Shown: one piece after another, positions 9,306-17,274 of the stretch | Layout of the letters: each line of letters begins with the position of its first letter | How positions within the stretch are numbered: position 1 is the first letter of the stretch | Assembly (NCBI GenBank): GCA_947625105.1 | Contig: CANQMZ010000005.1 | Coordinates: 1 to 35,134, forward strand | Direction of reading: 5' to 3' | From: an uncultured Parasutterella sp. | GTDB lineage: Bacteria > Pseudomonadota > Gammaproteobacteria > Burkholderiales > Burkholderiaceae_F | DNA: 35,134 bases | Made by a program: the position numbers and the translations under genes | The notes under the pieces: model-generated | What the model saw: the letters and a program-made list of their open reading frames with translations, nothing else | Told to the model about the DNA's origin: nothing | Database searches by the model: none

Positions 9306-10298
9306 TTGAGTACAAGTAAATTCACCCGACGCTCAACGCTCTGTTTAGCGCTTGCAGCGGCCGGTACTATCGCCCTACCCTCCATTTCATTAGCAGCTGA
9401 CGAACCTATCAGAATCGTCGTTCCTTATCCTCCCGGCGGTCCATTGGATATCACTGCCAGAGCTATTGCCGAGGAAGCCCGGGGTGATTTGGGCAACATC
9501 ATTGTTGAGAATAAGCCGGGCGCTGGTGGCAATATCGGTGCCGACTATGTAGCCAGACAGAAACCTGATGGCAAGACCATCGTGATGGGCGCTTTAGCTA
9601 CCCATGCTGTCAATCCGAATTTGTTTAGCAAGATGCCTTACGATCCGATTAAGGACTTCACTCCGATCGTTTTGATTGCTCAAACACCAAACATTCTCGT
9701 GATCAGCGACGAATTTTCCAAGAAGAACAACATCAAGACACTTAAGGATCTGATCGAGTTTGCCAAGAAACATCCCGATGAACTCAACTATGCTTCCGGT
9801 GGAAATGGTTCCGGCGGCCACATGTCAGGTGAACTTCTGAAGAACAAAACCGGTTTGAAGATGACTCACGTTCCGTTCAAGGGCGCCGCAGCCGCGCAGA
9901 TGAGCGTACTCGCTGGCGATACACAGCTCATTTTCGACAATCTAGCTTCTGCTTCAGCAAACATCAAGGCTGGAAAGCTCGTTCCACTGGCTGTAACCAC
10001 AACATTCCGTGCTCCATCTCAACCGAATGTACCGACAATGGCAGAGGCAGGCGTACCCGGATTTGATATTTCAACTTGGTATGCTTTCTTCGGTCCAGCT
10101 GGAGTGGATAAAGCGACTACTGACAAGCTTAATAAGGCTTTTGTCAAGGCGATCAACTCCAAGCCCATGGTCGAAAGACTTGACAAGATGGGCGCAGTTC
10201 CAAAGGCTGGTACGCCTGCTGATTTGGATAAGTTCGTTAAAGAAGAACTTGCCAAATACAAGGATATCGTTGCCGCTAGCGGTGCTAAGGTAGACTAA
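9306..10298 (+). CDS. tctC: Tripartite tricarboxylate transporter substrate-binding protein (TctC/Bug family)
   Basis: The periplasmic receptor that captures a carboxylate or similar small anion and delivers it to TctAB. The ligand cannot be told from sequence. A Sec signal peptide (1-30, RR then a hydrophobic run, SISLA before the cut) leads to the mature DEPIRIVVPYPPGGPLD, a hallmark of the Bug family. NKPGAGGNIGADYVA is the second family signature. At 330 residues the length is normal. The start is a TTG with a good ribosome-binding site (AGGGAGA, about 6 bases before), and no ATG fits the signal peptide. It is first in a C-B-A cassette and is followed by a strong hairpin. Confidence 0.93.
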   Translation: MSTSKFTRRSTLCLALAAAGTIALPSISLAADEPIRIVVPYPPGGPLDITARAIAEEARGDLGNIIVENKPGAGGNIGADYVARQKPDGKTIVMGALATHAVNPNLFSKMPYDPIKDFTPIVLIAQTPNILVISDEFSKKNNIKTLKDLIEFAKKHPDELNYASGGNGSGGHMSGELLKNKTGLKMTHVPFKGAAAAQMSVLAGDTQLIFDNLASASANIKAGKLVPLAVTTTFRAPSQPNVPTMAEAGVPGFDISTWYAFFGPAGVDKATTDKLNKAFVKAINSKPMVERLDKMGAVPKAGTPADLDKFVKEELAKYKDIVAASGAKVD

Positions 10299-10315
10299 AA
10301 CCTATTGGCAGTTTA

Positions 10316-10351
10316 CTGAAGGCCTGTTCACAGGCCTTCAGGTTGTTTTTT
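10316..10351 (+). terminator. Strong intra-operon hairpin between tctC and tctB
   Basis: CTGAAGGCCTG (10316-10326) pairs perfectly with CAGGCCTTCAG (10331-10341) around the tetraloop TTCA, followed by GTTGTTTTTT. It ends only a few bases before the tctB ATG. It probably acts as a partial terminator or 3' mRNA stabiliser, giving more receptor than membrane subunits. Confidence 0.8.
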
Positions 10352-10354
10352 CTC

Positions 10355-10822
10355 ATGATCAAAAACCAAAAAGATTTTTTTGCTGGCCTAATGTTTATGG
10401 CCTTTGGAGCTTTTTTCTGTCTTTATGCGATTAAAAGCTACCCCATAGGAACAGCAGCCCACATGGGACCTGGCTATTTCCCCATGCTTTTGGGAGGATT
10501 CCTTTTTATTCTCGGCCTTTTGATCAGCCTAAAAGGTTTGCTCTTTAAAAGCAGTGATCCTGATCATGGAAAGTTTGGCTGTTTTGATTGGAAAAACTTT
10601 CTCATCATTTTAGGTTCGGTAACTTGCTTCTCCATCCTATTGCGGCCGGCAGGGCTTATTCCAGCAACGGCCGTCATGATTTTTCTATCTTCTTTCGCAG
10701 GCCAAAAATTTCATCTATTGCAAACGCTCATTCTGTGTGCGATTCTTTGTCTTGTAGTATGGCTCGTGTTTGTGCTCGGGCTTGGTTTAACCGTGCCAAT
10801 ATGGCCTGCTTTCATAGGGTAA
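10355..10822 (+). CDS. tctB: Tripartite tricarboxylate transporter small membrane subunit TctB
   Basis: The small integral membrane component of the TTT system, pairing with TctA in the inner membrane. From the ATG at 10355 it has 155 residues, a normal size. Four hydrophobic segments are visible at about 9-28, 40-60, 80-97 and 115-150. MGPGYFPMLLGG near 38-49 is the typical TctB signature after the first segment. An upstream in-frame TTG at 10343 falls in the T tract of the hairpin and is rejected. No convincing Shine-Dalgarno precedes the ATG, which is consistent with low expression. Six bases separate it from tctA. Confidence 0.9.
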   Translation: MIKNQKDFFAGLMFMAFGAFFCLYAIKSYPIGTAAHMGPGYFPMLLGGFLFILGLLISLKGLLFKSSDPDHGKFGCFDWKNFLIILGSVTCFSILLRPAGLIPATAVMIFLSSFAGQKFHLLQTLILCAILCLVVWLVFVLGLGLTVPIWPAFIG

Positions 10823-10828
10823 AGTGTC

Positions 10829-12337
10829 ATGGATTTATTTAATCACTTAGCCCTAGGTTTTTCAACAGCATTTTCTCTTGCCAACCTGCTTTATTGCTTT
10901 ATCGGGGTAACGCTTGGAACGCTCATTGGTGTCCTACCTGGATTAGGACCTGTACCGACCTTGGCTATGTTGCTGCCGATCACTTATTCTTTAGATCCGA
11001 CCTCAGCGTTGATCATGCTGGCCGGCATCTACTACGGTTCCCAATACGGCGGCTCAACCACAGCCATTCTTGTCAACTTACCTGGCGAATCAGCCTCTGT
11101 AGTGACCTGTCTTGACGGGCACCAGATGGCATTAAATGGGAAAGCAGGAACCGCTTTAGGTCTCTCGGCCATCGGTTCTTTCATCGCCGGTTGCTTTGCT
11201 ACCGTACTCGTTGCCGCTTTTGCTGAACCTCTTATTGCTTTAGCATTCCAATTCGGTCCGGCAGAATATTTCAGTTTGATGGTCTTGGGACTGGTAGGAG
11301 CCGTGGTGTTGGCTAATGGCTCCATCCTCAAAGCCTTTGCCATGATTATTCTCGGGCTTTTGCTTGGGATCATTGGTGCCGACGTTAATTCCGGAACGTT
11401 TAGGTTTGATTTCGACATTCCCGAATTGCAAGACGGTATTGATTTTGTCGCTATCTCAATGGGTCTTTTCGGTTTCACAGAAATCATTGTGAACTTATCA
11501 AAAGGCGAAGCTAGGAATTCCGTCATGGAAAAAGTAGGCTCCATTTGGCCAAGCGGCAAGGATTTAAAGCTAGCTATGCCTTCAATTACCAGAGGCACTC
11601 TTTTAGGATCTTTCCTCGGCATCTTGCCCGGTGGCGGTGCCCTTCTTGCCTCCTTCGCTTCTTATACCTTGGAAAAGAAACTTGCCGGCTCTAAAGCTAG
11701 TCCGCCTTTTGGAAAAGGCAACATCAACGGTGTGGCAGGCCCCGAGTCTGCCAATAACGCCGGTGCCCAAACGAGTTTCATTCCGATGCTTACGCTCGGT
11801 ATCCCATGTAACGCCACCATGGCTCTGATGATCGGAGCGCTGATGATTCACAACATCACTCCCGGTCCACAGGTCATGAGTTCCGACCCTTCGCTTTTTT
11901 GGGGTCTTATTACCTCCATGTGGATCGGCAACCTAATGTTGGTGATACTGAATCTACCACTTATCGGCATTTGGGTTCAGTTACTAAGAATTCCTTACAG
12001 CTGGTTGTTCCCCGCAATCCTCACATTCTGTTGTATCGGCGTTTATTCGATCAATAACAATCCGTTTGACGTCTATATCACCATCATTTGTGGAGCGCTC
12101 GGATACCTCTTCTATAAACTGCGCTGCGAGCCTGCTCCGCTTATTCTTGGTTTTATCCTCGGACCGATGATGGAGGAAAATCTGCGCCGCGCCACCTTGT
12201 TGTCTAGAGGCGATCCAACCACATTCCTCACGCGTCCGATCTCGCTTGTGTTACTCATGATGGCAGTTTTCTTGCTACTCATTGTGTTGCTACCGAGTAT
12301 TAAGAAGACAAGAGAAGTCGCTTTCCAAGAGGATTAG
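10829..12337 (+). CDS. tctA: Tripartite tricarboxylate transporter large permease subunit TctA
   Basis: The large permease of the TTT family (about 10-12 membrane segments), which moves the substrate using an ion gradient. At 502 residues it is full length. Family motifs are present: GVLPGLGPVPT near 34-44, YYGSQYGGSTTAILVNLPGE near 68-87, and PESANNAGAQTSFIPMLTLG in the second half. The two glycine/proline-rich repeats sit in two related halves, as expected. It follows tctB by six bases and is co-transcribed. No tctDE two-component genes are nearby, so control of the cassette is not evident. Confidence 0.95.
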   Translation: MDLFNHLALGFSTAFSLANLLYCFIGVTLGTLIGVLPGLGPVPTLAMLLPITYSLDPTSALIMLAGIYYGSQYGGSTTAILVNLPGESASVVTCLDGHQMALNGKAGTALGLSAIGSFIAGCFATVLVAAFAEPLIALAFQFGPAEYFSLMVLGLVGAVVLANGSILKAFAMIILGLLLGIIGADVNSGTFRFDFDIPELQDGIDFVAISMGLFGFTEIIVNLSKGEARNSVMEKVGSIWPSGKDLKLAMPSITRGTLLGSFLGILPGGGALLASFASYTLEKKLAGSKASPPFGKGNINGVAGPESANNAGAQTSFIPMLTLGIPCNATMALMIGALMIHNITPGPQVMSSDPSLFWGLITSMWIGNLMLVILNLPLIGIWVQLLRIPYSWLFPAILTFCCIGVYSINNNPFDVYITIICGALGYLFYKLRCEPAPLILGFILGPMMEENLRRATLLSRGDPTTFLTRPISLVLLMMAVFLLLIVLLPSIKKTREVAFQED

Positions 12338-12421
12338 AAGCATTTTTCAGTGGGGCTTTAATCACAGGCAATTTGTAAAGGTAAAATATTCCGAAATTAA
12401 CTGTATTAGCGTTTAGAAACA

Positions 12422-14494
12422 ATGTCTGATAACAAGAGCAAGACTACCAGTAGTCACATCACAAACTTTTTGAAAAACATCATCAACTCGGATCTCGAAA
12501 AAGGTACGAACGATCCCCGCCATTGGTGTGGTCATCCAGGAACCTACACTGAACAGATGGAAGGACCGATTGATGAGGCCAAAATTCGCACAAGATTTCC
12601 TCCAGAGCCTAACGGCTATTTACACATCGGCCATGCCAAAAGCATCTGTCTAAATTTCGGGCTGGCTCGTGAATACCATGGAAGATGTCATATGAGGTTC
12701 GATGACACCAATCCAGCAAAAGAAGAACAGGAATATGTGGACACGATTTTGGATTCTGTCAGGTGGCTTGGCTTTGACTGGGAAGATAAAAAAGAATGCA
12801 ATTTTTACTTTGCCAGTGATTACTTTGAATACATGTACCAAGTCGCAGAATTTCTCATTACCACCGGCCACGCCTATGTGGACGAGCAGACAGCCGAGGA
12901 AATCCACGCTAATAGAGGCACTTTGAATGCGCCTGGTAAAAATTCTCCTTACCGGGATCGTCCCATTGAAGAAAATTTGAGACTCTTCCGGGAAATGAGA
13001 GCTGGCAAGCATAAAGAAGGCAGTATGGTTTTGCGAAGCAAAATCGACATGGCTTCCAGAAACGTTGATATGAGAGATCCCGCAATTTTCAGAATCCGTT
13101 TTGCAGAGCACCATAGAACCGGAGACAAATGGTGTATCTATCCGATGTACGCCTTTGCCCACCCGCTAGAAGATATTTTAGAAAACATCACTCACTCAAT
13201 TTGTACGCTGGAATTTGAGAATCAAAGACCTTTCTATAACTGGGTGGTTGAGCACTCCATTCCTGTTACCCGTGCTCCTCTTTTAGACAAGGCAATCGCT
13301 TATTTGGAAGAGCTTAAAGCCAGAGATTTTGAAAAACAGGCTCGGTTCGTCCAATCGGCAGTCAAGCACAAGTGGAAACTTGCTCAAACCACTGAAGAAA
13401 CCAAGCTGCTTGGAATCCTCAATAAGCTTAAGGAAACTCCTGAGACACTTGACTTCAAAGTAACCAAAGAAGTTTTGGATATCATTACCGCCACACCCAA
13501 TGTATTTACGACACTCTTGTCGGACATACTGAGCGAGACAGTCAAACCCAATTACTTCCTTTTGCCGCACCAGTATGAGTTCAATCGTTTGAATTTGACC
13601 TATGTGGTCATGAGTAAACGCAAGTTAATCACTTTGGTCAAAGAAAAACTTGTTGACGGTTGGGATGATCCCCGTATGCCAACTCTCGTAGGTATCCGAA
13701 GGAGAGGATATTCACCCGAAGCGATGCGGCTCTTCTGTGAAAGAGTTGGTGTCTCGAAACAGACAGGTGCGTGGATTGATTACTCTGTGTTAGAAAACTG
13801 CCTCAGGGAGGTGCTCGATGCTAACGCACAGCGGAGGATTGCTGTGCAAAAGCCTCTTAAGCTGGTAATTGATAACTATCCCGATAGTGAAATGGAGGAA
13901 GTAGAAACTCCCAACCACCCACAGCATTCCGAGCTTGGCACCCGTAAACTCTCTTTCGGCAAAGAACTTTGGATCGAAGAGAACGATTTCTCTGAAAATC
14001 CCCCAAAGGGGTACAGACGTCTCACGCTAGCTAACGGAGAGACTCCTGCCCAGAAAGTGCGTTTGCGTCACGCATACGTAATTGAAGCTACTTCTGTGGA
14101 AAAAGATGAAAATGGCAAAATCACCACGATTCATGCCAAATACTATCCGCAGACTAAGAGTGGAACTGACGGGGCCAACGACATTAAAACCAAAGCTGCG
14201 ATTCACTGGCTGTCTGTTGCCGACTCAATTCCTGCTGAGATTAGGCTTTACGATCGCCTCTTCAATGTCGAGCAACCTGATTCTGGGGATAAGGATTTCA
14301 GGAAATACCTGACGCCAAACAGCAAACAGGTGCTTCATTCGTACGTGGAACCGAGCCTGAAAGAGGCTAAACCCGAGGACAGATTCCAGTTTGAAAGAAA
14401 CGGCTACTATGTCGCTGATCAAAAGGACTTCAGCCCTGAACATCTTGTGTTTAATTTGGCCGTCCCACTTAAGGACAGTTCCGGTAAGAAATAG
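12422..14494 (+). CDS. glnS: Glutamine--tRNA ligase with a large internal insertion
   Basis: A class I synthetase that charges tRNA-Gln. RFPPEPNGYLHIGHAK (about 59-74) carries the HIGH box, and VMSKRK is the KMSKS-equivalent loop. FDDTNP, KIDMASRNVDMRDP and EHHRTGDKWCIYPMYAF are diagnostic of GlnRS. At 690 residues it is far longer than the 554 of E. coli. About 98 extra residues sit between SIPVT (279-283) and HQYEFNRLNLTYV (383 onward), where E. coli joins IPV and QYEF with only three residues. A smaller extra segment (about 27-55) precedes the catalytic domain. The reading frame is unbroken. The insert looks helical and charged, and I do not recognise it. The C-terminal beta-barrel anticodon domains are complete. 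Confidence 0.96.
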   Translation: MSDNKSKTTSSHITNFLKNIINSDLEKGTNDPRHWCGHPGTYTEQMEGPIDEAKIRTRFPPEPNGYLHIGHAKSICLNFGLAREYHGRCHMRFDDTNPAKEEQEYVDTILDSVRWLGFDWEDKKECNFYFASDYFEYMYQVAEFLITTGHAYVDEQTAEEIHANRGTLNAPGKNSPYRDRPIEENLRLFREMRAGKHKEGSMVLRSKIDMASRNVDMRDPAIFRIRFAEHHRTGDKWCIYPMYAFAHPLEDILENITHSICTLEFENQRPFYNWVVEHSIPVTRAPLLDKAIAYLEELKARDFEKQARFVQSAVKHKWKLAQTTEETKLLGILNKLKETPETLDFKVTKEVLDIITATPNVFTTLLSDILSETVKPNYFLLPHQYEFNRLNLTYVVMSKRKLITLVKEKLVDGWDDPRMPTLVGIRRRGYSPEAMRLFCERVGVSKQTGAWIDYSVLENCLREVLDANAQRRIAVQKPLKLVIDNYPDSEMEEVETPNHPQHSELGTRKLSFGKELWIEENDFSENPPKGYRRLTLANGETPAQKVRLRHAYVIEATSVEKDENGKITTIHAKYYPQTKSGTDGANDIKTKAAIHWLSVADSIPAEIRLYDRLFNVEQPDSGDKDFRKYLTPNSKQVLHSYVEPSLKEAKPEDRFQFERNGYYVADQKDFSPEHLVFNLAVPLKDSSGKK

Positions 14495-14510
14495 AACAAA
14501 CAACAGAAAT

Positions 14511-14543
14511 ACGAACCCGGCCTTGAAGACCGGGTTCGTTTTC
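14511..14543 (+). terminator. Rho-independent terminator after glnS
   Basis: ACGAACCCGG (14511-14520) and CCGGGTTCGT (14530-14539) form a perfect 10-bp stem with a 9-base loop followed by TTTT. It lies between convergent glnS and the DUF362 gene. Confidence 0.85.
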
Positions 14544-14561
14544 ATGAAACAGGATTCTCAA

Positions 14562-15521
14562 TTAAATTTTTACCAAGCGATAGCTTCTTGAACCAAGTCC
14601 CAATTCAGCAGCGGCCTCGATGGTTCTGATTCCGTGCTTGGATTGCATTCTTTCGATCAGATCAACCTTGCCCGGATCCTCGGACAAGTAGACCGCGTCA
14701 ACACATGCCTGATCAACCGCCACAGGATCAAGCGAAGCAAAAATACCGATATCGGCCATTTTTGGATCATGAGGATTATTATCGCAGTCGCAATCAACTG
14801 ACAATCGATTGGCGACGTTGATATAGACCATATTTTCACGACCCATGTAATCCATTACCGACTTGTCAGCATCAGCCATTGACTCAAGAAATTTATCCTG
14901 CTCAGTTGTAAAAGCATCTTCAAACTTTTTGCTTTGGGCTGCCGTATGAATGTTTATCTTTCCTGCCGCTGATGCCAAACCGATAGACATGTTCTTCAAC
15001 GCTCCGCCAAGACCGGCCATTAAATGGCCTTTAAAGTGCTGAAGCATGAGCAATGAGTCATATTTTTTAAGTCCGGCACCAACAACATTTTTCTCTAGAT
15101 GGAATCCGTCCTTAACCGGAAGGGTCATCTCTCCGCATTCATCGAGAATCTCAACCGGCGCTATTTTCTTGAAGCCATGTGCCTCGATAGTCTTCCAATG
15201 CTTTTCAAATGTATCTCTTTGACCAGGATAAGCAACGTTGCATTCAACAATGGTTCCTTTTATTTGTTTGACTAACGGACCAATGAGCTTAGGTTGCAAA
15301 AAGTTGTTTCCACCCATCTCGCCAGTGGAAATCTTCACTCCGATCTTACCTTTAAGTTTTACTCCCAATTTTTCGTAAATCTTGATCAAGGATTTCGGTG
15401 TGATCTTGTCTGTGAAGTATACGGTTGGCAAAAGGTAACCCGGTTCAATCTCTATTGGTTTCTTTTTAACGCCAGCAGCTTTTGAGAAAATCGCAGAACC
15501 TGAACTCATTTTTTTAGCCAT
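14562..15521 (-). CDS. DUF362 domain-containing protein
   Basis: A cytoplasmic-looking protein of 319 residues with the DUF362 pattern: VYFTDKITPKSLIKIYEKLG early, KISTGEMGGNNFLQP near 63-77, LMLQHFKGHLMAGLGGALKN in the middle, and ASLDPVAVDQACVDAVY near the end. Many DUF362 proteins also carry a ferredoxin-like 2[4Fe-4S] insert. None is seen here. The only cysteine cluster is DCDCDNN (about 243-249). The biochemical role of the family is not established, so none is given. The ATG is preceded by AGGAG at 8 bases. It has no partner gene in the same operon, since 131 bases separate it from the lipoprotein gene upstream. Confidence 0.85.
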   Translation of the reverse strand: MAKKMSSGSAIFSKAAGVKKKPIEIEPGYLLPTVYFTDKITPKSLIKIYEKLGVKLKGKIGVKISTGEMGGNNFLQPKLIGPLVKQIKGTIVECNVAYPGQRDTFEKHWKTIEAHGFKKIAPVEILDECGEMTLPVKDGFHLEKNVVGAGLKKYDSLLMLQHFKGHLMAGLGGALKNMSIGLASAAGKINIHTAAQSKKFEDAFTTEQDKFLESMADADKSVMDYMGRENMVYINVANRLSVDCDCDNNPHDPKMADIGIFASLDPVAVDQACVDAVYLSEDPGKVDLIERMQSKHGIRTIEAAAELGLGSRSYRLVKI

Positions 15522-15652
15522 TGAGCAACTCCTAAAAATACAAGGTTATTTCAGATAGTTGTTTAGATTTTAATCCTTATCGGCTTTATTGGTTACCACT
15601 AACTTAATAATTCACCTCTCAAAGGGAAGGAATAAAAATTTCGCACAAAGTA

Positions 15653-16240
15653 CTACTGCTTTGCGTACTTGGAAGCAAGTTGTTTTAGGTAATCCATCAC
15701 TGACGGAGAATGCCATGGAACATAGCCTCTTAATAAGCCGATTAAATTTCCCTTGCCGTCAAAAACGTAGGTAGAAGGAACAACGGCCAAAGGCATTATT
15801 TCTCCAAGGCTTTGGGTGGGATCAGACCATGTAATGAAATTGCCCATTCTTATTTTGTCAAGAAATGGTTTAATCGCGCTGGTCTTTGTATCAATATTGA
15901 TGCCCACAAATTCAATATCACTACCCTTAAACTCATTTTGCAGCTGAATCAGGTTAGGCATCTCCTGCAAGCAAATCCCACACCACGTCGCCCAAGCTTC
16001 AAGCACCAGCAACTTATTTCTGTATTGACTCAAGTCCACCTTTTGACCGTTGAGATAGTACAACTTCAACTGCGGGGCTTGGTAAGCCTTTTTTAGTTCA
16101 ACAAATCCGGAAATTTCAGAAGGCTTAGCCAAAGACTCCCCCGTGGAGTAAAGTTCACGAAGCTCCTGCTCGCTGGCTAGCGAGCAGGCGGAAACACAAA
16201 AGAAACAAAGGAAAAGAATAATTTTTAAAACTTTGGTCAT
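15653..16240 (-). CDS. TlpA/ResA-like thioredoxin-fold lipoprotein
   Basis: A predicted periplasmic, membrane-anchored thiol-disulfide oxidoreductase of 195 residues. The N-terminus is a short basic region plus a hydrophobic run ending VSAC, a lipobox with Cys19 as the lipidated residue. The thioredoxin fold carries the active site WATWCGIC (C87, C90) and a cis-proline segment VVPSTYVF near 151-158. Family members reduce cytochrome c apoproteins or other periplasmic disulfides. No cytochrome c genes lie nearby, so the partner is unknown. The 174-base region upstream (16241-16414) is shared with the divergent DUF3597 gene, and I see no clear promoter pair in it. Confidence 0.87.
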   Translation of the reverse strand: MTKVLKIILFLCFFCVSACSLASEQELRELYSTGESLAKPSEISGFVELKKAYQAPQLKLYYLNGQKVDLSQYRNKLLVLEAWATWCGICLQEMPNLIQLQNEFKGSDIEFVGINIDTKTSAIKPFLDKIRMGNFITWSDPTQSLGEIMPLAVVPSTYVFDGKGNLIGLLRGYVPWHSPSVMDYLKQLASKYAKQ

Positions 16241-16414
16241 AACCGAACCTATAAAAAGTACGGAAACTATTCTAGAAACGTAAAGAAGAGCAAAGAAATG
16301 AACTCACTCAAATGAGGTAAATCTAACTGGCTAGGAAATTTGGTGCTTCAGGTAAAATCGGAACCGTATTTACTGTTGTATTGAATCAATCTTGCACATT
16401 CTGGAGAAATGTAA

Positions 16415-16825
16415 ATGAGCCTATTTAATACGATTCTTGAAAAACTTGGCATGATTAAGGACAAAGCTGTTGAAGTTCTCACCGGCCAAAAGGCCGTTGC
16501 GGCTGAAGCTCCTGCTGAAGCCACAGTGTCTGCCGCTCCTGAAGTCCCCGCTCCCGTTGTTGAAGTTGATGTCGTTGCTGTCTGCGAAGAACTTGCTAAG
16601 AAAAATCCTCAGAAACTTAACTGGAAAACTTCCATTGTTGATTTGATGAAGTTACTTGGCATCGACCCTTCGTTGGCGAACCGCAAACAGCTTGCTGAAG
16701 AACTTGGATGCCCGAAAGAGCTAATCGGTGGCGATTACTCGCAGATGAATATTTGGCTCCACAAAGCTGTGATGAAAAAACTAGCCGAAAACGGTGGCAA
16801 AGTTCCTCAAGAATTGCTTGACTAA
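16415..16825 (+). CDS. DUF3597 domain-containing protein
   Basis: A 136-residue protein with a short N-terminal amphipathic segment (MSLFNTILEKLGMIKDKAVE). An alanine/proline/glutamate linker (about 27-50) follows, then a conserved C-terminal block LNWKTSIVDLMKLLGIDPSL (about 68-87) and the LAEELGCPKE region. This pattern matches DUF3597, which resembles LysM-associated small proteins of unknown function. There is no signal peptide. A GGAG ribosome-binding site precedes the ATG. It is a monocistronic gene closed by a strong terminator. No function is assigned. Confidence 0.82.
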   Translation: MSLFNTILEKLGMIKDKAVEVLTGQKAVAAEAPAEATVSAAPEVPAPVVEVDVVAVCEELAKKNPQKLNWKTSIVDLMKLLGIDPSLANRKQLAEELGCPKELIGGDYSQMNIWLHKAVMKKLAENGGKVPQELLD

Positions 16826-16848
16826 CTCTAGAGTTATCTATGCTGCCG

Positions 16849-16873
16849 AGCGCCGCTTCCAGCGGCGCTTTTT
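16849..16873 (+). terminator. Rho-independent terminator after the DUF3597 gene
   Basis: AGCGCCGCT (16849-16857) and AGCGGCGCT (16861-16869) form a 9-bp GC-rich stem with loop TCC and a T5 tail. Confidence 0.9.
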
Positions 16874-16971
16874 GGTGTGCTTGCTCCAGATAGGGACAAA
16901 ACTTGAAATTCTCCTCAGACAGTCAACTAATAGACGGCTATACTTAGCCTGATTTAAACAGGATTTATCAG

Positions 16972-17265
16972 ATGCCATTTAATCCATCGTACATACTTTT
17001 ATTGATTTTCCTCATTGGTTCAGGTGCCTTGGTCGGGTTCTTTGATCTTAGCTACTGGTGGGGCATATTGCCTGCTCTTATCGGAGGTTTTTGGGGAAGT
17101 TATGTCAGCCGTTTTGGTCGGTTGCTTATGAGTCCAGATCTTACGGAAGCCCAAAGGGAGAAGCTGCTTGCCACCACTCGTGTTCTAACCATTGGCTGGT
17201 CCATCCTTTCGGTAATCTTCTTTGTCATGGGTTATACATTTGTAAAGGGTTACCTTATCCACTGA
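16972..17265 (+). CDS. Small membrane protein upstream of the SbcC-like gene
   Basis: A 97-residue hydrophobic protein I do not recognise. Three membrane segments are visible at about 6-25, 28-46 and 70-93. A short polar loop (about 48-68, containing SPDLTEAQREKL) lies between the second and third. The ATG is preceded by AGGA at 8 bases. A TATACT at 16939-16944 may be a -10, but no good -35 goes with it. Only 9 bases separate its stop from the ATG of the SbcC-like gene, whose Shine-Dalgarno overlaps this stop codon. The two are therefore very probably co-transcribed. Whether they work together is unknown. Confidence 0.75.
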   Translation: MPFNPSYILLLIFLIGSGALVGFFDLSYWWGILPALIGGFWGSYVSRFGRLLMSPDLTEAQREKLLATTRVLTIGWSILSVIFFVMGYTFVKGYLIH

Positions 17266-17274
17266 GGGTTCTGA

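Noticed and set aside
11032..11622. 196-codon minus-strand frame inside tctA
   Set aside because: The plus strand encodes clear TctA motifs throughout. The opposite frame is a by-product of codon bias.
13283..13570. Minus-strand open frame opposite the GlnRS insertion
   Set aside because: No ribosome-binding site and no recognisable product. The plus-strand frame is continuous with conserved GlnRS sequence on both sides.
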